From positions 1 to 21,191 of the IMG/VR virus record IMGVR_UViG_3300044845_000343: a DNA stretch of 21,191 nucleotides. One strand, written 5' to 3'. Of the stretch, positions 1-4,866 are shown one piece after another. Source of the stretch: a virus. Positions within the stretch are counted from its first letter, which is position 1. Each line of letters starts with the position of its first letter. The notes under the pieces were generated by a model, which made no database searches, had not been told where the DNA came from, and saw only the letters and a list, made by a program, of their open reading frames with translations. A program made the translations under genes and the position numbers.

Positions 1-162
1 CTCTGTTAGCTCCTCGGTGTTTTTGTAAAGGTTGCCAAACTTTTCCTCACGCCGGTCAATAATCAAAAGCTTGCCCATTGTGAATACGGCATACCAACCG
101 TAGTTATACATCAAGCTCATCTCATTGGGCTTGTTTACATAAAATGCTGGGTTCTCATTCAT
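1..162 (-). CDS. Hypothetical protein, 3' end outside the window
   Basis: This leftward reading frame starts at the ATG complementary to 160-162 and is still open at base 1, giving 54 residues beginning MNENPAFYVN. A GGAG Shine-Dalgarno sequence lies about six bases upstream of the ATG. The ATG overlaps the TAA of the upstream gene by one base (TAATG), as at most junctions of this operon, which supports translational coupling and the choice of start. The visible part is rich in aromatic residues, with a hydrophobic stretch around YGWYAVFTMGKLLIID followed by charged residues. I do not recognise the family and assign no function. It is the most distal gene of the leftward operon that can be seen here. 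Confidence 0.7.
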   Translation of the reverse strand, partial: MNENPAFYVNKPNEMSLMYNYGWYAVFTMGKLLIIDRREEKFGNLYKNTEELTE

Positions 163-731
163 TAGTTTCTCCTTAGTGGGAATGCGTCAGCCAAGCTGTA
201 GTCCTGACCAGATTCCCAATCGATTGTGCCATCCTCTTGTAGGATGACTCCTGCTTGCTTATAGATGGTTTCGTCAATTTCTACACAGTAGTCATCAATC
301 TCCCCATCTTTGATTGTTGCTTCTCCGATAAAGCAAACGCCTTCCTCGTAGTAGCGGTGTTCAACCTCGACCGGATACTTCTCGGTGAATTGGGCCCAGA
401 AGTTGATGTTCGGTGCCCAAGCTGTCTGGTAGCTCAAGAGAATCTGACCAACATCATTACTTCTGTAAGCGTCAGAAACATCCCACTTGGTTCCCCAGTT
501 AGCTAACGACCAGTCATACCAGTTGTCGTATTCGATACTTGTGTTGCCAGCTAGAGCGCTTGTGAACTTGTCGCTACCGCCAGATGAGGTGGTATCCCTC
601 AAGTGCTCTGGTAGTGGCACAAAGTCGTTCATCTGGAAACCGTTTTCGTTTTCGCTGATGATGTTGTCAATCTCGGTAAGGACTTCTGGTGAGCCCTTGA
701 TTACTATCTCGTTGTCGCACCAATTTGGCAT
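162..731 (-). CDS. YubB/Api92-like ferredoxin-fold protein
   Basis: The 189-residue protein begins MPNWCDNEIVI, and around residues 69-84 it has the run NWYDWSLANWGTKWDV. Both are hallmarks of the YubB/Api92 family (ferredoxin-like fold) known from phages and conjugative plasmids. The family is common in accessory early regions and its biochemical role is unsettled, so only the family is called. The rest is acidic and aromatic-rich, with no transmembrane segment. Its start overlaps the preceding gene's stop by one base (TAATG), and its own stop overlaps the next start in the same way, so it is translated as part of the leftward operon. Length is normal for the family. Family assignment rests on motif recognition, not a search. 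Confidence 0.8.
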   Translation of the reverse strand: MPNWCDNEIVIKGSPEVLTEIDNIISENENGFQMNDFVPLPEHLRDTTSSGGSDKFTSALAGNTSIEYDNWYDWSLANWGTKWDVSDAYRSNDVGQILLSYQTAWAPNINFWAQFTEKYPVEVEHRYYEEGVCFIGEATIKDGEIDDYCVEIDETIYKQAGVILQEDGTIDWESGQDYSLADAFPLRRN

Positions 732-1060
732 TAGACATTCTCCATTTCATATTCAGGTAAATTACCAAGCCACTCAAGAAGTAGCTGGCGTGTTTCATCT
801 CGGGTTAGGAAATCAAACCCTATCCAGTTGTCGTAGTCGGTGAGTCCGGTTTTGATTACGGCTTCTGGGTCATCCCCCTCGATCAAGTAAGCCACCAAGC
901 TGGGCTGGGTCGCCAAATCGAAAGTGATTGAGTAATACTTGCTTGTGTTGGTCTGAACCGTTCTTGAAGTAGGGTCATAAGCCTGCTCGTAAGCGGTCAA
1001 GGTCAAGGACTTATCATCTTGCGACCATACATTTAGGTCGTAGTCATCTCTTACAGTCAT
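731..1060 (-). CDS. Hypothetical small acidic protein
   Basis: A 109-residue protein beginning MTVRDDYDLNVWS, with no recognised domain, signal peptide or membrane segment. It is acidic and rich in Tyr, Trp and Thr, like its operon neighbours. It starts at an ATG whose A is the last base of the upstream TAA (TAATG) and ends the same way into the YubB/Api92-like gene. Its frame is intact and it sits inside a chain of coupled genes, which is good evidence that it is expressed. Function is unknown. A role in host takeover is plausible from position only. Confidence 0.75.
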   Translation of the reverse strand: MTVRDDYDLNVWSQDDKSLTLTAYEQAYDPTSRTVQTNTSKYYSITFDLATQPSLVAYLIEGDDPEAVIKTGLTDYDNWIGFDFLTRDETRQLLLEWLGNLPEYEMENV

Positions 1061-1332
1061 TAGTAAATCGGTGTCCCTTCTGAATCAGTAATCGAGAAGT
1101 TCTCCTCGAGCAAGGATGGCCCCTCTGACTGAATCGATAGCATAAGCTCCTCGACCGAGTTAGCCATTACATACTCCATAAAACTCTCAAAGCTGTAATC
1201 GTTATCGTTGTCTTTGATAATCTCTAGGAACTGCCCTAGCGTCTGTTTGGTGTTCCAAGTGATAGTTAGTTGGGCATTTAGGGTCTGCCCGACTCTCTGA
1301 AGCACTCCTTCAATAATGTCGTTGTCGTTCAT
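1060..1332 (-). CDS. Hypothetical small acidic protein
   Basis: The start is set at the ATG complementary to 1330-1332, giving 90 residues (MNDNDIIEGVLQ...). This ATG has a strong AAAGGAG Shine-Dalgarno sequence a few bases upstream. A longer in-frame version would begin at 1404, run back into the upstream gene and lack a ribosome binding site, so it is rejected. The protein is acidic, has a likely helical N-terminal half and a conserved-looking stretch around FESFMEYVMANSVEELM, and has no zinc or membrane motif. I do not recognise the family. It is joined to the next gene by a TAATG overlap, while a 28-base gap separates it from the gene upstream. Confidence 0.72.
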   Translation of the reverse strand: MNDNDIIEGVLQRVGQTLNAQLTITWNTKQTLGQFLEIIKDNDNDYSFESFMEYVMANSVEELMLSIQSEGPSLLEENFSITDSEGTPIY

Positions 1333-1360
1333 TACTTTCTCCTTTGTTATTGTGTTATGT

Positions 1361-1552
1361 CTAACCGTATTGGTTTTCGAGGTGGTTGTCAATTGCTTGG
1401 TCAAAGCACCGGTCGCATTTTAGGAACCAGCTTTTCTTGACCCCGAAAGGTCTGCCGACAATAAAGCCTCCAGCGTCGAACCCTTCATACTGTTGGGTAT
1501 TTTCTGTTGTGAGTATTGTGTCGCAGTCAGCGCAAATGTGAATCGTGTTCAT
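1361..1552 (-). CDS. Zinc-ribbon microprotein
   Basis: A 63-residue protein with two CxxC knuckles, at Cys7/Cys10 (CADC) and Cys46/Cys49 (CDRC), about 35 residues apart. This is the layout of a zinc ribbon or rubredoxin-like metal site, so it probably folds around one Zn ion. Such proteins in phages often bind nucleic acid or host protein partners, but nothing in the sequence tells which. The start overlaps the upstream TAA by one base, and an AAAGGAAACGCATAATG junction supplies the ribosome binding site. The four cysteines and the coupling make it a confident gene. Function is inferred only as metal binding. Confidence 0.75.
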   Translation of the reverse strand: MNTIHICADCDTILTTENTQQYEGFDAGGFIVGRPFGVKKSWFLKCDRCFDQAIDNHLENQYG

Positions 1553-1746
1553 TATGCGTTTCCTTTCATTAGTTGGTCTTGTAGTAGTTCATTTGCTTCT
1601 TCATACTCGCTTGGGTGGTCGTAAGAATCTTCCCAAGTTTCAGTTTCGGTGTCCCATACTGAACCCTCATCAAAGTTGATTGAAACCTCGTGGTCAATAA
1701 AGAACTTGCCATCCTCGACGACAACTACGAAATGGTGTTGTAGCAT
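1552..1746 (-). CDS. Hypothetical acidic small protein
   Basis: The start is taken at the ATG complementary to 1744-1746 (MLQHHFVVVVEDG), giving 64 residues. An AAAGGAG sequence lies just upstream, and the ATG overlaps the stop of the newly identified gene 1746-1883 by one base. An upstream GTG at 1779 in the same frame would extend it by 11 residues into that gene and has no ribosome binding site. After a short beta-like hydrophobic stretch the protein is very acidic (clusters of Glu, Asp and Trp) and ends in GNA. No family is recognised. The acidic profile would suit a DNA-mimic or protein-binding role, but that is speculation. Confidence 0.7.
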   Translation of the reverse strand: MLQHHFVVVVEDGKFFIDHEVSINFDEGSVWDTETETWEDSYDHPSEYEEANELLQDQLMKGNA

Positions 1747-1883
1747 TATGCGTTCTCCTTTGGCTTTGAGATTCTCCACTCTAGGGTTTCTAGCGTGTCC
1801 TCGTCATACTCGCCGGTCGACCGCATTTCTGCGATTGAGTCGAGGATGTCGTTGATTACTGATTCGTATTCATCTGAAGTCAT
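1746..1883 (-). CDS. Hypothetical 45-residue acidic microprotein
   Basis: A short leftward gene starting at the ATG complementary to 1881-1883 (MTSDEYESVINDILDS) and ending at the TAA overlapping the next ATG at 1746. The evidence is contextual. An AAAAAGGAG Shine-Dalgarno sequence lies upstream, its start overlaps the stop of the membrane-protein gene by one base, and its stop overlaps the next start by one base. Without this gene there would be a 137-base hole in an otherwise gap-free operon. The protein is acidic, probably mostly helical, and ends in KPKENA. This nearly matches the end of its upstream neighbour because the ribosome binding site of the following gene is written into its last codons. 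Function is unknown. Confidence 0.72.
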   Translation of the reverse strand: MTSDEYESVINDILDSIAEMRSTGEYDEDTLETLEWRISKPKENA

Positions 1884-2092
1884 TATGCGTTCTCCTTTTT
1901 GATTAGTTGGTAATTCCAGATGGTCGTGAGCAGAATCAAGCTTGCGAGCGCAAGCAGGGCTCCGTTCCCAATTCGGGTGGCAATCGCCTGTGTGTGGTAT
2001 TCAGTTGTAGTCCAGAACAGAATCTGGTTTACGGTTGCGTCAAACAGAGCTACAAACATAGCTACGCTGGCGACAATCTTTAGCTTTCTCAT
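1883..2092 (-). CDS. Two-helix membrane protein
   Basis: A 69-residue protein beginning MRKLKIVASVAMFVALFDA. A first hydrophobic helix covers about residues 5-28 (ending near ILFW) and a second about residues 45-60 (ALLALASLILLTTIW). A short polar segment joins them, and the C-terminus is positively charged (IKKENA). This is the profile of a small inner-membrane hairpin protein. In a phage early operon such proteins can act in superinfection exclusion or host membrane alteration. A holin is less likely because the gene is not with the lysin and lies in the opposite, early-type operon. The start has a Shine-Dalgarno sequence (AAAGGAGAAAA). The stop overlaps the next start by one base. Confidence 0.72.
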   Translation of the reverse strand: MRKLKIVASVAMFVALFDATVNQILFWTTTEYHTQAIATRIGNGALLALASLILLTTIWNYQLIKKENA

Positions 2093-2109
2093 TTTTCTCC
2101 TTTGTTGTA

Positions 2110-2580
2110 TTACCAGCTCGACTGATAGTAAAAGTCGTAGTTGTTGAATTGCGGTGAGCGCAGGTAATTGGTAATTCTGGACTGGGTTTTCTTGAGTCCA
2201 TCAAAATACCAATCGTCATACTGAGTCGAACCGAAGAAGAAGCCGTCGGTTGTGGGCAGTAGTTCGTGTGCTAGCTGGCTATTGTCGAGAACCTTTAGGC
2301 AGGTGTCTGCCAGCTCTTGTAGCTGTTCTCTGGATACCCAATATTCTTTACAGTTGTCCTCGCCATTTTGGGCGTTGCGAACGAACCAGTCGTGAATACC
2401 ATTTTGCTTGCGCCAGTAGATAACCGGAATGCTGATCGTCATATTTAGCATTTCGGAATCGAGCTGGTCTGGTGTTAGTTCGAGGGTTTCTAAAATCTCG
2501 TCAAACACTTCTGGGTTCTTTTTGTAATAGTCATTGTTGGATGTGTAGGTTTTTGCGTATAGATACATATCTAGTCCCAT
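2110..2580 (-). CDS. Conserved 'MGLDMYL' phage protein of unknown function
   Basis: A 156-residue protein beginning MGLDMYLYAKTY. It contains YWRKQNGIHDWFV near residues 55-67 and NGEDNCKEYWVSREQL shortly after. This combination is widely seen in phage and plasmid hypothetical proteins, and I recognise it as that family, for which I know no established biochemical role. It is soluble and rich in Tyr and Trp. The start has an AAAGGAG Shine-Dalgarno sequence at suitable spacing. It is the second gene of the leftward operon, 17 bases after a 33-residue microprotein gene. The family is often found with YubB/Api92-like proteins in accessory regions, as here. Confidence 0.78.
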   Translation of the reverse strand: MGLDMYLYAKTYTSNNDYYKKNPEVFDEILETLELTPDQLDSEMLNMTISIPVIYWRKQNGIHDWFVRNAQNGEDNCKEYWVSREQLQELADTCLKVLDNSQLAHELLPTTDGFFFGSTQYDDWYFDGLKKTQSRITNYLRSPQFNNYDFYYQSSW

Positions 2581-2597
2581 ATGGGTTTTCTCCTTTG

Positions 2598-2699
2598 TTA
2601 GATGTTTTTCAGAATAGCAAGTATTTGGTCTACCTGCTCGTCGGTTAGTGTGTCTATTGCTTCTTGGTCAATTAGGTCTTTTGGTTCCCAAATTTCCAT
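2598..2699 (-). CDS. 33-residue microprotein, first gene of the leftward operon
   Basis: A short frame beginning MEIWEPKDLIDQEAID and ending ILKNI before a TAA complementary to 2598-2600. A strong AAAAAGGAG Shine-Dalgarno sequence sits about seven bases upstream of the ATG. A candidate extended -10 promoter lies about 40 bases upstream, which makes this the promoter-proximal gene. The product is acidic and predicted to be an amphipathic helix (TLTDEQVDQILAIL), like the small ribbon or helix proteins that bind host factors. It is too short for a family call. Confidence comes from the ribosome binding site, codon pattern and position. Confidence 0.6.
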   Translation of the reverse strand: MEIWEPKDLIDQEAIDTLTDEQVDQILAILKNI

Positions 2700-2735
2700 T
2701 TGTTGTTCTCCTTTTTGTTGAAATGTTATTTTGAT

Positions 2736-2744
2736 TGTATACCA
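2736..2744 (-). promoter_or_regulatory. Candidate extended -10 promoter of the leftward operon
   Basis: On the minus strand the sequence reads TGGTATACA, a TG-N extended -10 element. A start point near 2729 would give a leader of about 30 bases before the first ATG at 2699. No good -35 hexamer is seen at 16-18 bases, as for the other extended -10 boxes in this window. Confidence 0.4.
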
Positions 2745-2779
2745 ATTGTGTGAAAAAATGTTGCGGTTTTGTAAAATTG

Positions 2780-2947
2780 TTGGGTGTGTCGGAATTTATT
2801 TTTGGGGTTTTTGGGGGTTTTGGGTCAAATATGGTTCAGTTTGGTGCGTATTTGACCCAGATGGGGGTGGTTTCTACTACATAGTATTTATATATATTAT
2901 ATATTATTATAATATATATAGTAATAATACAGAGAGAGCCAGTTTTT
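2780..2947. other. Non-coding region with inverted repeats, G-runs and AT palindrome
   Basis: The non-coding gap 2700-2947 holds three structures. G-runs on the plus strand lie at 2782-2784, 2804-2807, 2813-2817, 2822-2824 and 2863-2867. A perfect 11-bp inverted repeat pairs 2821-2831 (TGGGTCAAATA) with 2849-2859 across a 17-base gap. A perfect 13-bp AT-only palindrome pairs 2889-2901 with 2908-2920 around a 6-base loop, with a further 5-bp outer stem (2884-2888 with 2926-2930). None is followed by a U-run that would make an intrinsic terminator. An easily melted AT palindrome beside protein-binding-type repeats is what a replication origin or operator region looks like. This is inference. 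Confidence 0.45.
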
Positions 2948-4030
2948 TTATTTATCGAGGTGAAGCTTACACCACGACATAGCGAACTGGTCTAATTGTT
3001 TGTTCGATAGGTAGCCCATCTCTACAAAGTCCTCGACTGAACCCATAAACATTCCTGAGTTGTCGAAGTATTCCCCGAACTCATTTGCCCAGTAATCTAC
3101 CACTTTTGGATAGCCGTAATACTCTGGCTCCTGAAGTCCTTGACCGGCTGGCTTGGGCATTGACTCATCCCAGTAGAAGCTGTCTAAGTCCTCGCCATAG
3201 TAGCCGTCAAGAACCTCGGCATAGTAGTCGTTTGGCAAAAATAACGCTGGGTCATTGTTGCTTGGGACTGAGTGCCCTCCAGAGGTCATAGAACGCCAGC
3301 CACCGTATCCGCCTGAGAACTTCTCTACATACTTAGGGTCAATATCTGGCAGGGTTTCTACATTGACTAGGGCACCGTTCTCGATCGTCAGAAGTGTGCG
3401 CTCTGAGATGGTTTCTAGGTAGATGGCATCTAGCTTGGCATTGTCTAGGGCTGTAAGCAACATAGCCTCGGTCGAAGCAAATACGAACGAACCGTCAGCG
3501 AGCATAGCGATAACTAGCGGTGAATAGCTAATGCGAGCAACCTTGAGTGTAAGCCGGTCGTTGTCATCTAGCCACGCAACAGAAGCGTCGCCGTCTAGCT
3601 TGTCGAAGCTGTCGGTATTGCGCTGGAACTCCTGAAGCAACGCTGGGATAACGCTGGAATCTACTTCTGGCAAGGTGTGTGGAATCTCGCCACGAACGGT
3701 TTGGTGATTGTAGATAACGCCGTTGTGAACTAACGCAACAGAACGGTCTGGCGATAGAACTGGGTGATTGTTGGCATTGTCAGTTGTAGAGCCGTGTGTA
3801 GCGTAGCGAGTGTGTAGAACTGCTACACGACTGCCTCGGGACATTGGCTTCATAGATAGCTGTGCGCCAGCTACATCACGCTTGTAGATACCCGAGCCAG
3901 TGCTAGACTGCCACGCATAACCAGAAGCCTGATTGCCTCTTACATCCATCTCACGCAATAAAGCCTTAGCTAACTTGCGAGGTTGAATTCTTGAATTTGT
4001 TGATAATGAAAAGCCTGCGATTGAACACAT
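2948..4030 (-). CDS. Class II glutamine amidotransferase (Ntn hydrolase) with C-terminal extension
   Basis: The enzyme should hydrolyse glutamine and pass ammonia to a partner active site. The start is set at the ATG complementary to 4028-4030, because that gives Met-Cys. Class II amidotransferases use Cys2 as the N-terminal nucleophile after Met removal, whereas the upstream GTG at 4039 would bury it. GlmS-like motifs follow in order: RGNQASG (31-37), HTRYATHG (73-80), the HP of NNHP (89-90), VHNGVIYNH (101-109), VDSSVIPALL (123-132), GDAS (147-150) and FASTEAMLL (184-192). The domain ends near residue 225. About 135 further residues, rich in Tyr, Asp and Gly and unlike any sugar-isomerase or synthase domain, form the C-terminus. 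The acceptor is therefore not glucosamine or asparagine by domain content. It diverges from an amidoligase gene across the control region, so the amidoligase is the likely partner. Total length is 360 residues. Confidence 0.88.
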   Translation of the reverse strand: MCSIAGFSLSTNSRIQPRKLAKALLREMDVRGNQASGYAWQSSTGSGIYKRDVAGAQLSMKPMSRGSRVAVLHTRYATHGSTTDNANNHPVLSPDRSVALVHNGVIYNHQTVRGEIPHTLPEVDSSVIPALLQEFQRNTDSFDKLDGDASVAWLDDNDRLTLKVARISYSPLVIAMLADGSFVFASTEAMLLTALDNAKLDAIYLETISERTLLTIENGALVNVETLPDIDPKYVEKFSGGYGGWRSMTSGGHSVPSNNDPALFLPNDYYAEVLDGYYGEDLDSFYWDESMPKPAGQGLQEPEYYGYPKVVDYWANEFGEYFDNSGMFMGSVEDFVEMGYLSNKQLDQFAMSWCKLHLDK

Positions 4031-4078
4031 AACTATCACGCTCTCTTTCTTTTTTCTATGTTGAGTTGTTATATATAA

Positions 4079-4107
4079 AGTCTATTGGATAAATAAAGTT
4101 ATGTCAA
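4079..4107 (-). promoter_or_regulatory. Promoter of the glutamine amidotransferase gene
   Basis: On the minus strand a perfect -35 TTGACA (complement of 4102-4107) is followed after 17 bases by TAGACT (complement of 4079-4084), a sigma-70/SigA type promoter. Transcription starting near 4072 would leave a leader of about 42 bases with a GAGAG ribosome binding site before the ATG at 4030. Confidence 0.65.
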
Positions 4108-4123
4108 GTAAGCGACACACCGG

Positions 4124-4207
4124 AAAAAGCCTCAGTTCCGAATCGGTATTCTTGCGCCCAAGAGAGAGGTATGAGTGCTCTGTGCCCGACTCGGAACTGA
4201 AGCCGTA
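4124..4207 (-). ncRNA. Candidate structured small RNA with its own promoter and terminator
   Basis: A leftward transcript from the promoter at 4214-4242 would start near 4207 and immediately enter an inverted repeat. The arms 4186-4200 and 4132-4146 match at 14 of 15 positions, and the one mismatch can be a G-U pair. The repeat closes with a T-run (complement of 4124-4128). The 39-base interior can form two hairpins: a 5-bp stem TCTTG/CAAGA with a GGCG loop, and AGAG/CTCT. Together these would make a three-way junction of about 84 nt. No reading frame explains it and no tRNA T-loop is present. It could also be only an operator or attenuator upstream of the amidotransferase promoter. Confidence 0.4.
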
Positions 4208-4213
4208 AATACC

Positions 4214-4242
4214 AAGCTACCCCACCGACCATCAGTTGTCAA
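4214..4242 (-). promoter_or_regulatory. Second leftward TTGACA promoter, upstream of the candidate small RNA
   Basis: On the minus strand TTGACA (complement of 4237-4242) is followed after 17 bases by TAGCTT (complement of 4214-4219). The predicted start is about seven bases before the long inverted repeat, which suggests the promoter serves the structured RNA and not directly the protein gene. Confidence 0.5.
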
Positions 4243-4254
4243 GTCTATTTGTCT

Positions 4255-4376
4255 ATTTGGGAATTTGCGCTCGCTAGGCACAAGTTTGGCATTTGGGAAT
4301 TTGCGAGCGCTCGGGCACTCGCTCGATCGATTTGGGAATTTGCGCTGGCGCTGGCACCCACACGCATTTGGGAATT
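4255..4376. repeat. Four ATTTGGGAATT iterons spaced 36-39 bp
   Basis: The 11-base core ATTTGGGAATT occurs perfectly at 4255-4265, 4291-4301, 4330-4340 and 4366-4376, so start-to-start distances are 36, 39 and 36. Each core is followed by a related GC-rich tail (TGCGCTCGCT, TGCGAGCGCT, TGCGCTGGCG and a diverged fourth copy) ending in GGCAC. The full unit is thus about 30 bp. Such iterons are typical binding sites for a replication initiator or repressor. No initiator gene is in the window. Confidence 0.75.
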
Positions 4377-4414
4377 CGGGCGAACGCTGGCACCCACGCA
4401 GGGGCAGAATAACG

Positions 4415-4495
4415 CTGAGAGTTTCCTGAGAGTTTCCTGAGAACGATTAGGCAGCTCAAACCCTGAGAGATTCCTGAGAGATTCCTGAGAGTTAG
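4415..4495. repeat. Six 11-bp CTGAGAG repeats at helical spacing, in two triplets
   Basis: Units begin at 4415, 4426 and 4437 (CTGAGAGTTTC twice, then a partial copy CTGAGAACG) and at 4463, 4474 and 4485 (CTGAGAGATTC twice, then CTGAGAGTTAG). Every step inside a triplet is exactly 11 bp, about one DNA turn, so a bound protein would see all three copies on one face. The triplets are 48 bp apart from start to start. The array lies between the iterons and the C-rich tract. Confidence 0.75.
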
Positions 4496-4503
4496 CTGTT
4501 AGG

Positions 4504-4557
4504 ACATTTGTTCGACTAAAGCAGCCTAAAATCGCAGATCGAAAATCGAACAAGTGT
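4504..4557. repeat. 12-bp inverted repeat in the control region
   Basis: ACATTTGTTCGA at 4504-4515 and TCGAACAAGTGT at 4546-4557 are inverted copies with one mismatch, 30 bases apart. It may be an operator or part of the same putative origin. No U-run follows, so it is not a terminator. Confidence 0.4.
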
Positions 4558-4786
4558 TCGACCCCTGCCCGACCCCGACAGATTCCCCGACCCCGACCCG
4601 ACCAAAACCGCCCAAAAGGGCAGACCCTCCAGAACGCCACAGAACGCCCACAGAAGCCACAGACCCCCGAAACCGCCCGACACTATGCCCGACCCCTGAA
4701 AACCCCCCTAGCGAGGTAATTGCGGAAACCTACAAAAAAAGCCCGAAAAGTTTGGAACGACACGCCGAGGAAAAAAGGTGCCAAGA
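4558..4786. other. C-rich non-coding tract
   Basis: This stretch is dominated by C on the plus strand, with the motif CCCGACCCC or close variants repeated (around 4567-4600 and 4676-4698) and further repeats of AGAACGCCACAG type near 4631-4660. A 102-codon GTG-started frame crosses it but encodes only Pro/Thr/Arg-rich low-complexity protein without a ribosome binding site, so no gene is called. The strand asymmetry begins here and continues into the amidoligase gene. Confidence 0.5.
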
Positions 4787-4787
4787 C

Positions 4788-4817
4788 TTGACAAGGCTAT
4801 GTCTAATGGTGTTGAAT
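4788..4817 (+). promoter_or_regulatory. Candidate promoter of the amidoligase gene
   Basis: A perfect TTGACA at 4788-4793 is followed after 18 bases by TTGAAT at 4812-4817, a fair -10. A start near 4824 would give a leader of about 43 bases containing the purine-rich AGAGAGAGAG run before the ATG at 4867. The -35 is strong and the -10 less certain. Confidence 0.45.
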
Positions 4818-4866
4818 AGAACCAAGGCAAAAGCCCCGACACACCAAGAGAGAGAGAGCTAAAAAG

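Noticed and set aside
1883-2092. Holin
   Set aside because: It has two transmembrane helices and suitable size, but lies in the opposite, early-type operon more than 10 kb from the lysin. Only 'membrane protein' is supportable.
2731-2982. 83-codon plus-strand frame in the leftward control gap
   Set aside because: It is antisense to the operon, is Phe/Tyr/Trp-rich from G/T- and AT-rich DNA, overlaps the amidotransferase stop, and has no ribosome binding site.
4124-4207. tRNA or tRNA-like gene
   Set aside because: The outer stem is 15 bp and not 7, and no GTTC-A type T-loop, anticodon arm or CCA-adjacent acceptor is present.
4255-4495. CRISPR-like repeat array
   Set aside because: Repeats are only 11 bases, spacers share the same GC-rich tails or are absent, and no cas genes are nearby. 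Iterons explain the pattern better.
4554-4862. 102-codon plus-strand frame (GTG start) upstream of the amidoligase
   Set aside because: It consists of Pro/Thr/Arg-rich low-complexity sequence produced by the C-rich tract, has no ribosome binding site, and covers the likely amidoligase promoter.
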